Numbered from the stretch's first letter, positions 8,540 through 16,872 are shown. The stretch: 64,000 bases of DNA from Acrocarpospora phusangensis (GCF_016862995.1 NZ_BOOA01000014.1:62001-126000), one strand, 5' to 3'. Notes: generated by a model from the letters alone, not told the origin. Program-made: numbers and translations.

Positions 8540-9082
8540 TCAGACGAACGACCCCACGGGCGGCCCACGCCAGGAGACGGCGGCGGCCAGCAGTCGGCTG
8601 GCGAACGAAGGCCCGGTTTCCACGGCGGGCCGCGAGACCACCGGCCGTACGGCCGGGATCCGCCACAGCAGCAGCGTGAACACGGCCGCGACGAGCAGGT
8701 GCAGCACCGTGGCCAGCGCGGTCTCCCCGCGCTCCAGCCAGTAGGCCGACAGGAGGGCGGTCACGGCGTGGGCCAGCAGCATCGTGAGGCCCACGGCCAG
8801 GCCGCCGTGATCGTGACCGGGGATCGGCGGCTGCGGTGCGGCGGCGGTGAACAGGTGGTGCAGGCCGTACTGGGCGGCGAAGGCGGCGGTGAGCAGGGCG
8901 CCCATGCCCCGCCGCCGCCGGGCCAGCACGAACGCTCCGGCCGAGACCAGGGCCGAGGCCCCGGCCAGAGTGGTCAGGCCGACGGCAGCGCCTCCGGCGA
9001 ACACGTGCATGCCGAGCGACACGGTCACGCACACGACCGCGAAGGCGGTCGAGCGCAACAGGCGTAACACCGGCACGCGCAT
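8540..9082 (-). CDS. Small multi-spanning membrane protein, paralogue of the gene at 6221-6784
   Basis: This 180-residue protein has about five hydrophobic segments. It begins MRVPVLRLLRSTAFAVVCVT and carries GMHVFAGGAAVG and YGLHHLFTAAAPQP followed by a loop with GHDHGG. It matches its paralogue in length, in the helix-1 HVFAGG signature and in the His-containing loop before helix 4. It is the first gene of the minus-strand cluster, 202 nt upstream of the PepSY gene. A metal-related role is inferred only from neighbours and the histidines. Confidence 0.82.
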   Translation of the reverse strand: MRVPVLRLLRSTAFAVVCVTVSLGMHVFAGGAAVGLTTLAGASALVSAGAFVLARRRRGMGALLTAAFAAQYGLHHLFTAAAPQPPIPGHDHGGLAVGLTMLLAHAVTALLSAYWLERGETALATVLHLLVAAVFTLLLWRIPAVRPVVSRPAVETGPSFASRLLAAAVSWRGPPVGSFV

Positions 9083-9624
9083 ATCCTGACAGAGATCGTC
9101 GGCCGTGCCGAGCCCAACGAGTCGATTTCCCGGTCGCCGCCGCCCGCGCGGACGCCGGGAGCAGCGGGATCAGCCCGCTGCGGACGATTGAACCTTCCCG
9201 ATCCGCTGAATCTTTCCGGATCGACCCTTCGAAGTTCCTCGACGCTCCGGACCTGCGGTACGCCGCACCCCCGGCCCTGGCCGCGACACTGTCCGCGTCC
9301 TGACCGGCCTGATCGCCTACAGCACGCGGGAGGCCGCCGGTAACGGGGCCAGGCCGGCGGCACCCGTCGGCACATCGGGGTGGCCACCGGCGTGGGCGGC
9401 ATCGCCGGAGCTCTGCTGGGAGCCGCCGTCGCCCGCCGGACCCGGGAACGTGCCCTGACCCTGCTCCTGGGCGTGATCGCCACCGCCACCGCGACCAGTC
9501 ACCTATTACGACCCTGAAACCGAACTCGTGCGTTCTCGGATCTCGGCGGGACCGATTATTTTCAGGGCGCGATATAGCGTCGCCTGAATGGGGCGGGCCC
9601 GTGGGTAGTCCGAGTTATTGACGG
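9083..9624. other. Intergenic region with one degenerate coding remnant
   Basis: This stretch has no intact gene I can support. It must hold the promoter of the minus-strand membrane-protein cluster near 9083-9200. The only coding trace is the plus-strand remnant at 9365-9517; 9518-9624 shows nothing recognisable before the terminator at 9625. Confidence 0.5.
9365..9517 (+). pseudogene. Remnant resembling the C-terminus of a TauE/SafE-type permease
   Basis: The frame ending at TGA 9515-9517 encodes RRHIGVATGVGGIAGALLG followed by AAVARRTRERALTLLLGVIA, the helix-loop pattern that ends TauE/SafE (TSUP) permeases. It is closed upstream by an in-frame TAA at 9341. The preceding sequence in another frame (TGLIAYSTREAAG) may be a further shifted piece. 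I infer a decayed gene; a chance hydrophobic frame is the alternative. Confidence 0.35.
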
Positions 9625-9660
9625 CGAGCAGTCCCACCCTTAAGAGGATGGGACTGCTCG
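9625..9660 (-). terminator. Hairpin terminator of the VCBS-repeat gene
   Basis: Perfect 12-bp arms 9625-9636 and 9649-9660 (CGAGCAGTCCCA and complement) with a short inner pairing lie 5 nt past the stop of the minus-strand gene at 9666. Confidence 0.85.
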
Positions 9661-9665
9661 TGTTG

Positions 9666-10886
9666 TCAGTTATTGCGGAATGTCGCCCCGAACGAGGTGC
9701 CCAGGGACACCCTGCAGGCGAGGTCGTTCTCGTTGATGAACTGGCAGAAGTCGGCCCTGCCGTCCGCGTTGAAGTCGGCCCACCGGGTTGTCCCGCCCGG
9801 GCCGGTCCCGGAGAAGGTGGTGCCGAAGCCGCCGCCGGTGGACAGGGTGCAGGTGCCGCGGTTGCCGCCGGTGTCCCGGCAGTAGTCGTCCTTGCCGTCG
9901 GCGTTGACGTCGGCCCACGTACCCGTTCCGCCGTAGCCGGCGTCCATCGTCGCGGAGGTGAAGCTGCTGCCGAAGCCGTTCCCCGTGGCCAGGGTGCATC
10001 GAACCGTGGTGGAGCTGTAGTTGACGCTGCCGACGATGCGGCAGTAGTCGGCCTTGCTGTCGCCGTTGACGTCGCCCCAGCGCCGGCTGTCGTCGTAGCC
10101 CGGGTCCAGGGGCGCGGACGTCACGGTCCGGCCGAATCCGGTGCCGGTGCCGGTGGAGAAGGTGCACTGCACGCTCTTGTCCCAGAACCCGACGATGCGG
10201 CAGAAGTCAGACTTGCCGTCGCCGTTGGCGTCGACCCAGGATCGGCCGGCGTCGTAGCCCGCGTCCAGCGGGGCGGACTGGAAGGTGTCGTCCCACCCGT
10301 CCCCGCCCGAGACGGTGCACTGCACCGACTTGCTGCTGAGCCCGACGACCCGGCAGTAGTCGGCCTTGCCGTCGCCGTTGAAGTCCACCCAGGCCCGGCC
10401 GGCGTCCCAGCCGGCGTCGACGGCGCCCGAGGTGAAGGTCTGCCCGAAATCGTTGTGCGCCGAGACCGTGCACTGAAGCATCAGACTTCCGGTGCCGACG
10501 ATGCGGCAGTAGTCGGCCGCCCGATCCCCGTTGAAGTCGGCCCAGGCGCGCCCGGCGCCGTACCCGAGGTCTCCTATCTCGATGAACGTGCTCGAGAAAC
10601 CGGTGCCGGTGGAGAGCGTGCACTCGATCGCCATGTCGGCCCAGATCCGGCAGCCGTCGGCGAGGCCGTCGCTGTTGGAGTCGATCCAGGCGGCGCTGCT
10701 CTGCACGTTCTGGAACCCCAGGACGGTGGCGTGAGCCGGTGTGGTGACGCCGGTGAGCAGCATCAGCACGGCGGCGAAAATGATCGCCGACGCCCGTCCG
10801 ACACCCGCGCGCACGCGCGAGCCCCTCGTGTCGGTGAGTTTCGCGGTCGGGTCCCCGCGATGTAACCGCCCGGCGTGTACACGCAT
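9666..10886 (-). CDS. Secreted VCBS/FG-GAP-like repeat protein
   Basis: This 406-residue protein has a basic N-terminus, a hydrophobic export segment (about residues 33-52) and a TTPAHA cleavage site. The mature part is about seven units of 50-54 residues built on DFNGDGKADYCRIVG, SVQCTVS and GRAWVDFNGDG. DxNxDGxxD loops are calcium-binding propeller blades of the VCBS/FG-GAP type, each with a cysteine pair (YCRI...VQCT). It is probably an extracellular lectin-like or scaffold propeller; no enzyme motif is visible. AGGGGGA lies before the ATG at 10886. Confidence 0.88.
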   Translation of the reverse strand: MRVHAGRLHRGDPTAKLTDTRGSRVRAGVGRASAIIFAAVLMLLTGVTTPAHATVLGFQNVQSSAAWIDSNSDGLADGCRIWADMAIECTLSTGTGFSSTFIEIGDLGYGAGRAWADFNGDRAADYCRIVGTGSLMLQCTVSAHNDFGQTFTSGAVDAGWDAGRAWVDFNGDGKADYCRVVGLSSKSVQCTVSGGDGWDDTFQSAPLDAGYDAGRSWVDANGDGKSDFCRIVGFWDKSVQCTFSTGTGTGFGRTVTSAPLDPGYDDSRRWGDVNGDSKADYCRIVGSVNYSSTTVRCTLATGNGFGSSFTSATMDAGYGGTGTWADVNADGKDDYCRDTGGNRGTCTLSTGGGFGTTFSGTGPGGTTRWADFNADGRADFCQFINENDLACRVSLGTSFGATFRNN

Positions 10887-11200
10887 GACGGTCCCCCTTC
10901 TTTCGATGGTGAATGTGTCGATGGTGAACGCCGCCGCATGCGCACGTATGCGAATGCGGCAATAAATGCACCATCGGCGAATGGCCTTGTGGCGGCCTTG
11001 CGGCGGTCATGTGGCGGCCTTGCGGCGGGCTTGTGACGGCATGAGAAAATGTGTGCCCCCCTCGGAAATGCGTCACCGGCGGGTCTTGTTCTAAGTAATC
11101 TCCAAGTGATCCGTGCCGGGTCCTAAGTCGCCGCCAACCCGGTTACCAGTGCTCACCGGGATCTTTTTCCTGTCGCGATTCACCTTCGAAAGGGAAGAAC
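10887..11200. other. Divergent intergenic region
   Basis: These 314 nt separate two secreted-protein genes that point apart and must hold both promoters. It contains repeated GGCGGCCTTG/GGCGG units near 10985-11030 and a relatively AT-rich stretch around 11085-11105. I see no convincing operator or RNA gene. Confidence 0.4.
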
Positions 11201-11902
11201 ATGAACGGCAGGAAGCGCGTCCTGGCGGCAGGAGTGCTGATCGGGCTGGTCGCCGGCGCGTCGGGGATGGCGGTGGCGGCGGTCGACACCGTGCCGATCA
11301 AGGCGTGTGTGAACTCCACCGGCGGCGTACGGATCCTCACCGACACCGGTACACCCACCCCCGGGGCCGCCAAGCCGGGCGAATGCAAGTCCGACGAGAC
11401 GTTCCTGTGGTGGAACCAGACGGGCCCGGCGGGCGCCACCGGCCCGGCAGGCCCCCAAGGGCCGCAAGGACCGCAAGGCGTACGAGGCCCGAAGGGAGAC
11501 CCCGGTCCCGCCTCCGGTCAGGTCTACTACGACACGGGAGAAGGGGTCCTCGCGGGCGTGGAGGAGATCGCTCGCCTGGACCCACTCCCCGCCGGCGACT
11601 ACCTCGTCCAGGGCGATCTCCGCTACAACGGCGGCGACGAGAAGTACGGCGTGCGATGCGACCTCCAGGTCACCAACGGCACGGTCTACCTGCGGGACGG
11701 CGGAGCCGGCCAGCACGGACAGGTGCACACCCCCGGGGAGTTCTACGGCGCGATGGCCTTCCAGGACGCCGTCACGCTGACCCAGCCCGGCTCGATCGTC
11801 ATGGAGTGCTACCAGTACTGGTCCGGCGGCCCGGACGACGTGCACGTGCTGTTCGCCAGCCTGTCCGCGACCGCCACACCGAAACTGACGACGTACTCAT
11901 AG
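11201..11902 (+). CDS. Secreted collagen-like repeat protein
   Basis: This 233-residue protein has a signal peptide (MNGRKRVLAAGVLIGLVAGA, cleavage after AVAA) and a small cysteine-containing head (IKACVNSTGGVRI, GECKSDETFLWWNQ). A short collagen-like Gly-X-Y run follows (about residues 75-103, GPAGATGPAGPQGPQGPQG). The C-terminal beta-rich domain contains two more cysteines (VRCDLQ, MECYQYW). It is expected to trimerise through the Gly-X-Y segment and sit outside the cell. GGGAAG precedes the ATG. Function unknown; actinomycete relatives are annotated only as collagen-like. Confidence 0.85.
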   Translation: MNGRKRVLAAGVLIGLVAGASGMAVAAVDTVPIKACVNSTGGVRILTDTGTPTPGAAKPGECKSDETFLWWNQTGPAGATGPAGPQGPQGPQGVRGPKGDPGPASGQVYYDTGEGVLAGVEEIARLDPLPAGDYLVQGDLRYNGGDEKYGVRCDLQVTNGTVYLRDGGAGQHGQVHTPGEFYGAMAFQDAVTLTQPGSIVMECYQYWSGGPDDVHVLFASLSATATPKLTTYS

Positions 11903-11931
11903 TCGGGCGATGCCGGCCGTGAACCGGAGCC

Positions 11932-13482
11932 TCACCCCTCTCCTCGTGCCTGGTGGGAGCCGTCCGGCAGCGGTCGTGTGCGGAGTTCGGGTTTGCGGAT
12001 CTTGCCGGAGCCGGTTCTCGGCAGGGCGTCCACGATGTCGTAGTACACGGGGATCTTGTATTTGGCGAGCCGGGTACGGAGGAACTCTCCCAGGCCGCCG
12101 GGGGTGACGGTGGCGCCGGCGCGGGGCACGACGAAGGCCCGGCCCACCTCGCCCCACGTCCGGTCGGGCACTCCGACCACGGCGGCCTCCGCCACCGACG
12201 GATGCTCGAAGAGCACGCTCTCCACCTCCGCCGGGTAGACGTTCTCCCCGCCGGAGATGTACATGTCCTTGACCCGGTCGACGATGGTGAGATGCCCTTC
12301 CCCGTCCACGGTCGCGATGTCGCCGGAGCGGAACCAGCCGTCCCCGGTGAACGCGGCGGCCGTGGCCTCCGGGTTGCCCCAGTATCCGGGCGTGACGTTC
12401 GGGCCCTGGATGTGCACTTCGCCCGGTTCGCCGATCGCCACGGGGGTGAGGTCGGGCCGTACGACACGGACGTCGGCGAAGAAGACCGGCACCCCCGCGG
12501 AGCCGACCTTGCGTACGCTCTCGCCCGCTTCGAGGAAGGTCGCGCCCGGCGCGGTCTCGGTCAGGCCGTAACCCTGGCAGAAGACCAGGCCGCGCTCCTG
12601 GTAGGTGCGGATCAGCTGGACCGGGATCGCCGCGCCCCCGGACATGAGGGTGCGCAGCGAGGACAGGTCGGCGTCGGCCCACCGCGGCGAGCGCGCGAAC
12701 TCGGCGAACATCGCGGTGACCCCGAACATCCAGGTGACGCGGTGCTTCTCGATCAGGTCGTAGCAGGCCCCGGCGTTCCAGGACGGCATGATCACTGACG
12801 TGCCGCCTTTGAGGAAGGTCGGCAGCAGCGTCTGGTTGAGCGCCGCCACGTGGAAGAGGGGCGCGCTGATCAGCGTCACCTCGGTGCTCGTCACGTCCAC
12901 GCCGACCATCATGTTGAGGCAGTTCCACACCAGGTTGGCGTGACTGAGCATGGCACCCTTGGGCCGCCCGGTGGTCCCGGAGGTGTACAGAATGAGCGCG
13001 ATGTCGTCGAGCGCCACCGGAACGTCGACGGGCGCGGGATCACCCTCCGACAGCCAGCTCTCGAAGTCCCGCTCCTCCGCCCCCGGCGACCGCAACGCCA
13101 CGACCGTGCGCAGTCCGGGCAGGTACGGCTGGTCGCGCACGACCCCGGCGCATTCCGGCGCGTACACGAGGACCCCCGCGCCGGAGTCGCCCAGCATGTA
13201 GGCGATCTCCGGCGCGGCCAGCCGGAAGTTGAGCGGGACGAACACCCCGCCGAGCAGGTGGGTGGCGAACATCGTCTCGGCGAAGGCGACGTGGTTGGGG
13301 CCGAGATAGGCGACCCGGTCCCCGGCCCCGACCCCGGCCTCGCGCAGCCGCGAGGCGAGCCGCGCCGTCCGCTCGTGGACCTCGGCGTAGCTGACCTCCC
13401 GGTCCGCGAACACGAACGCGGTACGGTGCGGGCTCATCTGGGCCCTGCGCGCGGGCCAGCCGCCGAGTCCGGCGTTACGCAT
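11932..13482 (-). CDS. AMP-dependent acyl-CoA synthetase (FadD/aryl-CoA ligase type)
   Basis: This 516-residue ANL-superfamily enzyme would activate a carboxylic acid via acyl-AMP to a CoA thioester. Motifs seen: the ATP loop YTSGTTGRPKGAMLSH, the YGLTE core, the GDGWFRSGDIA hinge aspartate region and the catalytic lysine motif PRTGSGKIRKPEL near the C-terminus. It follows an MHS transporter gene by 15 nt. An amidohydrolase and a PaaX regulator lie upstream, a set that resembles phenylpropanoid uptake/activation clusters of other actinobacteria. The substrate is therefore probably an aromatic or hydroxycinnamic acid, but a fatty acid cannot be excluded. Confidence 0.9.
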   Translation of the reverse strand: MRNAGLGGWPARRAQMSPHRTAFVFADREVSYAEVHERTARLASRLREAGVGAGDRVAYLGPNHVAFAETMFATHLLGGVFVPLNFRLAAPEIAYMLGDSGAGVLVYAPECAGVVRDQPYLPGLRTVVALRSPGAEERDFESWLSEGDPAPVDVPVALDDIALILYTSGTTGRPKGAMLSHANLVWNCLNMMVGVDVTSTEVTLISAPLFHVAALNQTLLPTFLKGGTSVIMPSWNAGACYDLIEKHRVTWMFGVTAMFAEFARSPRWADADLSSLRTLMSGGAAIPVQLIRTYQERGLVFCQGYGLTETAPGATFLEAGESVRKVGSAGVPVFFADVRVVRPDLTPVAIGEPGEVHIQGPNVTPGYWGNPEATAAAFTGDGWFRSGDIATVDGEGHLTIVDRVKDMYISGGENVYPAEVESVLFEHPSVAEAAVVGVPDRTWGEVGRAFVVPRAGATVTPGGLGEFLRTRLAKYKIPVYYDIVDALPRTGSGKIRKPELRTRPLPDGSHQARGEG

Positions 13483-13497
13483 CGCGGCCGGCCTCCG

Positions 13498-14829
13498 TCA
13501 CGTCGCGGACGATCCCACCACGGGAGCCGCCGGGGCGCCCGAGGCGAGGTCGTGGTGGCTGGTCTCGCGCAGCGCCAGTACGCAGACCACGGTCAGCAGG
13601 CAGCAGCCGGCGATGACCACCGAGATCATCGTCGTCCCGCTTCCCCCGGCCGAGGCGTCCAGCTGGGCGAACAGCAGCGGGCCCAGACCTGCCCCGAGTC
13701 CCGCCAGCTGGTAGCCGAGCGAGGCGCCCGTGTAGCGGCTCCTGGTGGCGAACAGCTCCGCGTACAGGGCGGCGAGCGGGCCGTACATGAGCGGATGGAT
13801 GATCGCCTGGCCGAGCACGAGCGCGAGGACGAGCAGGGGGACGCTGCCGGCGTCCACCAGCGGGAAGAGCACGAAGGCGAAGGCGGCCATGAGCACCGCG
13901 CCCACCAGCACGACCGGCCGGCGCCCGACGCGGTCCGACAACGCCGACCACCCGATGATGCTCACGACCGCCAGCGCCGAGGACAGCGTCAGCCCGTTCA
14001 GTACGGCCTGCCGAGTGAACCCGGTCCGCACGCCATAGGCGATCAGGTACGTGGTGAGCGTGCCCTGCGCCACGAACGCCGACAGCCCGACACCCACCCC
14101 GAGCGCCAGCGCCCTCGGATGGTCGCGCAGCACCTCCAGCAGCGGCGCCCGGGTGGGCCGGTCCTTGACGGCTTCGAAGACAGGCGTCTCCTCGACCTTC
14201 AGGCGGACGAACAGGCCGACCGCCAGCAGCAGGATGCTGAGCAGGAACGGCACCCGCCAGCCCCAGCTGAGGAACGCCTGCTCGTTCAGGACGGCCGCGG
14301 TGCCGCTGAGCACGCCGGTGGAGAGCACCATGCCGAAGGGCGCCCCGGCGTTGGTGAAGCTGCCCCACAGGCCGCGCCGGCTGGTCGCGTGCTCGGTGGA
14401 CATCAGCACGGCGCCACCCCATTCGCCGCCGATGGCGACACCCTGCAGGACGCGGAGCGCGACGAGCACGACGGGGGCGAGCACGCCGATCTGCTCGTAC
14501 GTGGGGATGAGGCCGATGAGGAAGCTGGCGGAGCCCATCAGGGTCATGGTCAGGACGAGCATGCGCTTGCGTCCCAGCCGGTCGCCGAAATGCCCGAAGA
14601 TCACACCGCCGAGCGGTCTGGCCAGGTAGCCGGTGGCGAAGGTGCCGAAGCTCGCGACGGTCGCGGTGAGCGGGTCGAGGGAGGAGAAGAAGACCTTGCT
14701 GAAGACCACCGCCGAGGCGGTCGCGTAGAGCAGGAAGTCGTAGTACTCGATGACGCTGCCCAGGAAGCTGGAGGTCACCGCGCGGCGGAGCTGTACCTGG
14801 TTGGGGGGTGTGACCGACTGATCCGGCAT
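13498..14829 (-). CDS. MFS transporter, metabolite:H+ symporter (MHS) family
   Basis: This 443-residue, 12-helix transporter has the MHS signature: SFLGSVIEYYDFLLYATASA in helix 1, the loop GHFGDRLGRKRML between helices 2 and 3, and GVAIGGEWGGAVLM in helix 4. MHS carriers import organic acids such as shikimate, ketoglutarate or aromatic acids with protons. It is the first gene of a two-gene unit with the acyl-CoA ligase and has a candidate PaaX-type site about 73 nt upstream. A paralogue lies at 38862-40181. Confidence 0.92.
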   Translation of the reverse strand: MPDQSVTPPNQVQLRRAVTSSFLGSVIEYYDFLLYATASAVVFSKVFFSSLDPLTATVASFGTFATGYLARPLGGVIFGHFGDRLGRKRMLVLTMTLMGSASFLIGLIPTYEQIGVLAPVVLVALRVLQGVAIGGEWGGAVLMSTEHATSRRGLWGSFTNAGAPFGMVLSTGVLSGTAAVLNEQAFLSWGWRVPFLLSILLLAVGLFVRLKVEETPVFEAVKDRPTRAPLLEVLRDHPRALALGVGVGLSAFVAQGTLTTYLIAYGVRTGFTRQAVLNGLTLSSALAVVSIIGWSALSDRVGRRPVVLVGAVLMAAFAFVLFPLVDAGSVPLLVLALVLGQAIIHPLMYGPLAALYAELFATRSRYTGASLGYQLAGLGAGLGPLLFAQLDASAGGSGTTMISVVIAGCCLLTVVCVLALRETSHHDLASGAPAAPVVGSSAT

Positions 14830-14901
14830 GACTGAGCTCCTCAGTCCGGGTACGAGAGTCCGCGTGCGAGCGGACGCTGCCCTTGCTGCCCCGGAGGTTA
14901 G

Positions 14902-14922
14902 GCATATCTGTAACGGACGTCA
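14902..14922 (-). promoter_or_regulatory. Candidate PaaX-type operator upstream of the transporter-ligase unit
   Basis: Read on the minus strand the site is TGAC-GTC-CGTTA-CAG-ATATGC. It shares the TGAC-N3-CGTTA-N3-AT-TGC pattern with a second site in front of the paaX-like gene (15843-15863). The position, 73 nt upstream of the transporter ATG, is suitable for repression or activation. Confidence 0.45.
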
Positions 14923-14937
14923 ATACATTGCCCAATA

Positions 14938-15804
14938 TCAGGCTTTGGTGAGGCCGAGCAGGCGTACCGCGTTGTCCTTGAGGATCTTCGGGCGGACCTC
15001 CGGCTTGATGTCGAGGGCGTCGAAGTCGGCCAGCCAGCGGTCCGGTGTGATCACCGGGTAGTCGGAGCCGAAGAGCACCTTCTCCTTCAGCAGCGTGTTC
15101 GCGTACCGGACGAGCTGGGGCGGGAAGTACTTCGGCGACCATCCGGACAGGTCGATGAAGACGTTCGGCTTGTGGGTGGCGACCGCCAGGGCCTCGTCCT
15201 GCCAGGGGAACGACGGATGGGCGAGGATGATCCGCAGGTCGGGGAAGTCCACGGCGAGGTCGTCGATCAGCATGGGGTTGGAGTACTTCAGCCTGATTCC
15301 GCCGCCGCCCGGCACGCCGGCGCCGATGCCGGTCTGGCCGGTGTGGAACAGCGCCGGTACGCCCAGGTCCTGGATGGCCTCGTAGAGGGGGTAGGCCGCG
15401 CGGTTGCCGGGGGACATGCCCTGGAGGCTGGGGTGGAACTTGAAACCGCGCACGCCGTACTCGCCGACGAGTCTGCGCGCCTCGCGGACGCCGGCTCCGC
15501 CCTTCCACGGGTCGACGCTGGCGAAGGGGATGAGCACGTCCGCGTGCGCGGCGCAGCTTTCGGCGATCTCCTCGTTGGAGATGCGCGGATGTCCGGTGGC
15601 GTGTTCCGCGTCGACGGTGAACACCACGGCGGCCATCCTCCGTTCGCGGTAGTAGGCGGCCATCTCGGGGATGGTCGGTCGCGGGTGCTCCTTGAAGTAC
15701 TTCGCCGAGGCGCCGAGCAGGTCCGCGCTCAGCGAGGTGTGCCCGTCGGCGGAGACCTCGGCGTGGGTGTGCACGTCGATGGCGACCAGTTCGTCGACGT
15801 TCAT
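14938..15804 (-). CDS. Amidohydrolase-2 family metal-dependent hydrolase
   Basis: This 288-residue TIM-barrel protein has the N-terminal metal motif IDVHTHAE, a lysine-region motif RGFKFHPSLQGM, HTGQTG, the histidine of ILAHPSFPWQDEA and the C-terminal aspartate in FGSDYPVITPDRW. This is the amidohydrolase_2 (PF04909) pattern, whose members hydrolyse or decarboxylate aromatic and dicarboxylic acids. Beside a CoA ligase and MHS carrier it may play the role of the beta-ketoacyl-CoA hydrolase of phenylpropanoid clusters (PhdC/CouO-like); a LigI/LigJ-like role is the other option. GAGGAGA precedes the ATG at 15804; the in-frame ATG at 15837 is less likely. It is divergent from the regulator. Confidence 0.88.
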   Translation of the reverse strand: MNVDELVAIDVHTHAEVSADGHTSLSADLLGASAKYFKEHPRPTIPEMAAYYRERRMAAVVFTVDAEHATGHPRISNEEIAESCAAHADVLIPFASVDPWKGGAGVREARRLVGEYGVRGFKFHPSLQGMSPGNRAAYPLYEAIQDLGVPALFHTGQTGIGAGVPGGGGIRLKYSNPMLIDDLAVDFPDLRIILAHPSFPWQDEALAVATHKPNVFIDLSGWSPKYFPPQLVRYANTLLKEKVLFGSDYPVITPDRWLADFDALDIKPEVRPKILKDNAVRLLGLTKA

Positions 15805-15825
15805 GGGCTCTCCTCGCGGACGCGT

Positions 15826-15840
15826 CAAGTGTGGCACTTG
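15826..15840. promoter_or_regulatory. Perfect palindrome in the amidohydrolase/paaX divergent promoter
   Basis: CAAGTG-TGG-CACTTG is a perfect 6-bp inverted repeat centred 22-36 nt upstream of the amidohydrolase start and next to the other candidate site. It may be an operator of the PaaX-like protein or of a second regulator. Confidence 0.45.
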
Positions 15841-15842
15841 TA

Positions 15843-15863
15843 TGACTGTCGTTAAATATTTGC
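15843..15863 (+). promoter_or_regulatory. Candidate PaaX-type operator in front of the regulator gene
   Basis: The site reads TGAC-TGT-CGTTA-AAT-ATTTGC and resembles the TGATTCGCGTTAA-type box described for E. coli PaaX (from memory). It lies 31 nt upstream of the GTG start, as expected for autoregulation. Confidence 0.45.
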
Positions 15864-15893
15864 ATGATGTCCGGGTCCGTCTAGGCTTTTGCC

Positions 15894-16751
15894 GTGACGA
15901 TCGGCGGCGAAGACGACCAGATGGCGCCGTCCGCGCGCCCGCAGTCCCTGATGTTCAGCTTCCTCGGCATCTACGCGCTGGACCGCGGCACGGCCGTCTA
16001 CTCGGGGAGCGTCATCGACGTGTTCGCCCGGCTCGGCGTCTCCGAGGAGGCGGTGCGGTCCACGATCGCGCGGATGGTGAAGCGGAATCTGCTGGCGCGG
16101 TATCGGCGGGGGCGGAAGGCGTACCTCGGGCTGACCTCGCGGGCCGAACAGGTGCTCAAGGACGGGCGCAGGCGGATCTGGGAGACCGGCGCGGTCAACC
16201 GCGACTGGGACGGAACCTGGACGCTCGTGGGGTTCTCGCTGCCGGACAGCCGGCGCAGCGCGCGGCACGATCTGCGGTCCCGGCTCATCTGGGCGGGATT
16301 CGGGCCGTTGCAGAGCGGGTTGTGGATCGCGCCAGGCGCGAAGGACGTCACCGGGGTGCTCGACTCGCTGGAACTGGGGGAGCACGTCACCGTGCTGACC
16401 GCCAAGGCATTCAAACCCACCGAAGCCGCCGACCTCGTCAGGAAAGCCTTCGACATCGAACAGATCGCCCTGCGCTACCGGGCGTTCCTCGCCCGCTGGG
16501 ACGTCGCCCGGCCGCTTCCCTCCGCGCCGGACGACCTCGCCAGGCAGCTGCTCCTGCACACCGACTGGCTCCAGCTCGTCCGGCAGGATCCCCATTTGCC
16601 CGCCGAGCATCTGCCTCCCGACTGGCCGGCCATCCGGGCCGAGCAGGTCTTCCACGCGCGCGCCGAGCAATACGAGCGCCCCGCCAGAGAGTTGGCCGAC
16701 ACCGTCCTGGATGAACTACCCGGTGGCGCGGGCGAACCGGGCCGGGGCTGA
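15894..16751 (+). CDS. PaaX-family transcriptional regulator
   Basis: This 285-residue protein has the PaaX layout. A winged-helix N-terminal domain comes first (SLMFSFLGIYALDRGTAVYS, VRSTIARMVKRNLLARYRRG). A central domain follows (DWDGTWTLVGFSLPDSRRSARHDLRSRLIWAGFG, in pieces), then a C-terminal domain with RAFLARWD and LLLHTDWLQLVRQDPHLP. PaaX proteins respond to CoA thioesters of aromatic acids. The divergent amidohydrolase, ligase and transporter genes are its probable targets, so the effector may be an aryl-CoA made by the 11932 ligase. The GTG at 15894 is the only start that keeps the full winged-helix domain. Confidence 0.93.
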   Translation: MTIGGEDDQMAPSARPQSLMFSFLGIYALDRGTAVYSGSVIDVFARLGVSEEAVRSTIARMVKRNLLARYRRGRKAYLGLTSRAEQVLKDGRRRIWETGAVNRDWDGTWTLVGFSLPDSRRSARHDLRSRLIWAGFGPLQSGLWIAPGAKDVTGVLDSLELGEHVTVLTAKAFKPTEAADLVRKAFDIEQIALRYRAFLARWDVARPLPSAPDDLARQLLLHTDWLQLVRQDPHLPAEHLPPDWPAIRAEQVFHARAEQYERPARELADTVLDELPGGAGEPGRG

Positions 16752-16802
16752 GTCGGCGGCGGTCTCGGAAATGGCCCCTGCAGAATGAAGCCGGTCACTT
16801 TT

Positions 16803-16858
16803 GGCGCCGGTGCGGCGAGAAGCGTCACCCGCGTTGACGGCGCCGGATATCGGCGAGA
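16803..16858 (+). repeat. Dispersed repeat, copy A
   Basis: A 56-nt block contains two tandem-like half units, GGCGCCGG-N2-CGGCGAGA and GGCGCCGG-N4-CGGCGAGA. It matches copy B at 19435-19491 in the same orientation, so the pair brackets the CGNR and DinB-PatB genes. A half copy lies inverted at 21608-21636. Confidence 0.7.
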
Positions 16859-16872
16859 GCCGGTGCCTCGGG

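Noticed and set aside
12850-14835. Long plus-strand open frame opposite the ligase and transporter genes
   Set aside because: It is a GC-bias antisense shadow, rich in His/Arg/Gln/Gly, without any domain. The minus strand carries clear enzyme and transporter motifs.
15894-16751. Taking PaaX as evidence of a phenylacetate catabolon here
   Set aside because: No paaABCDE, paaG or paaZ homologue is present; only a PaaK-like ligase 26 kb away. The neighbours point to another aromatic acid.
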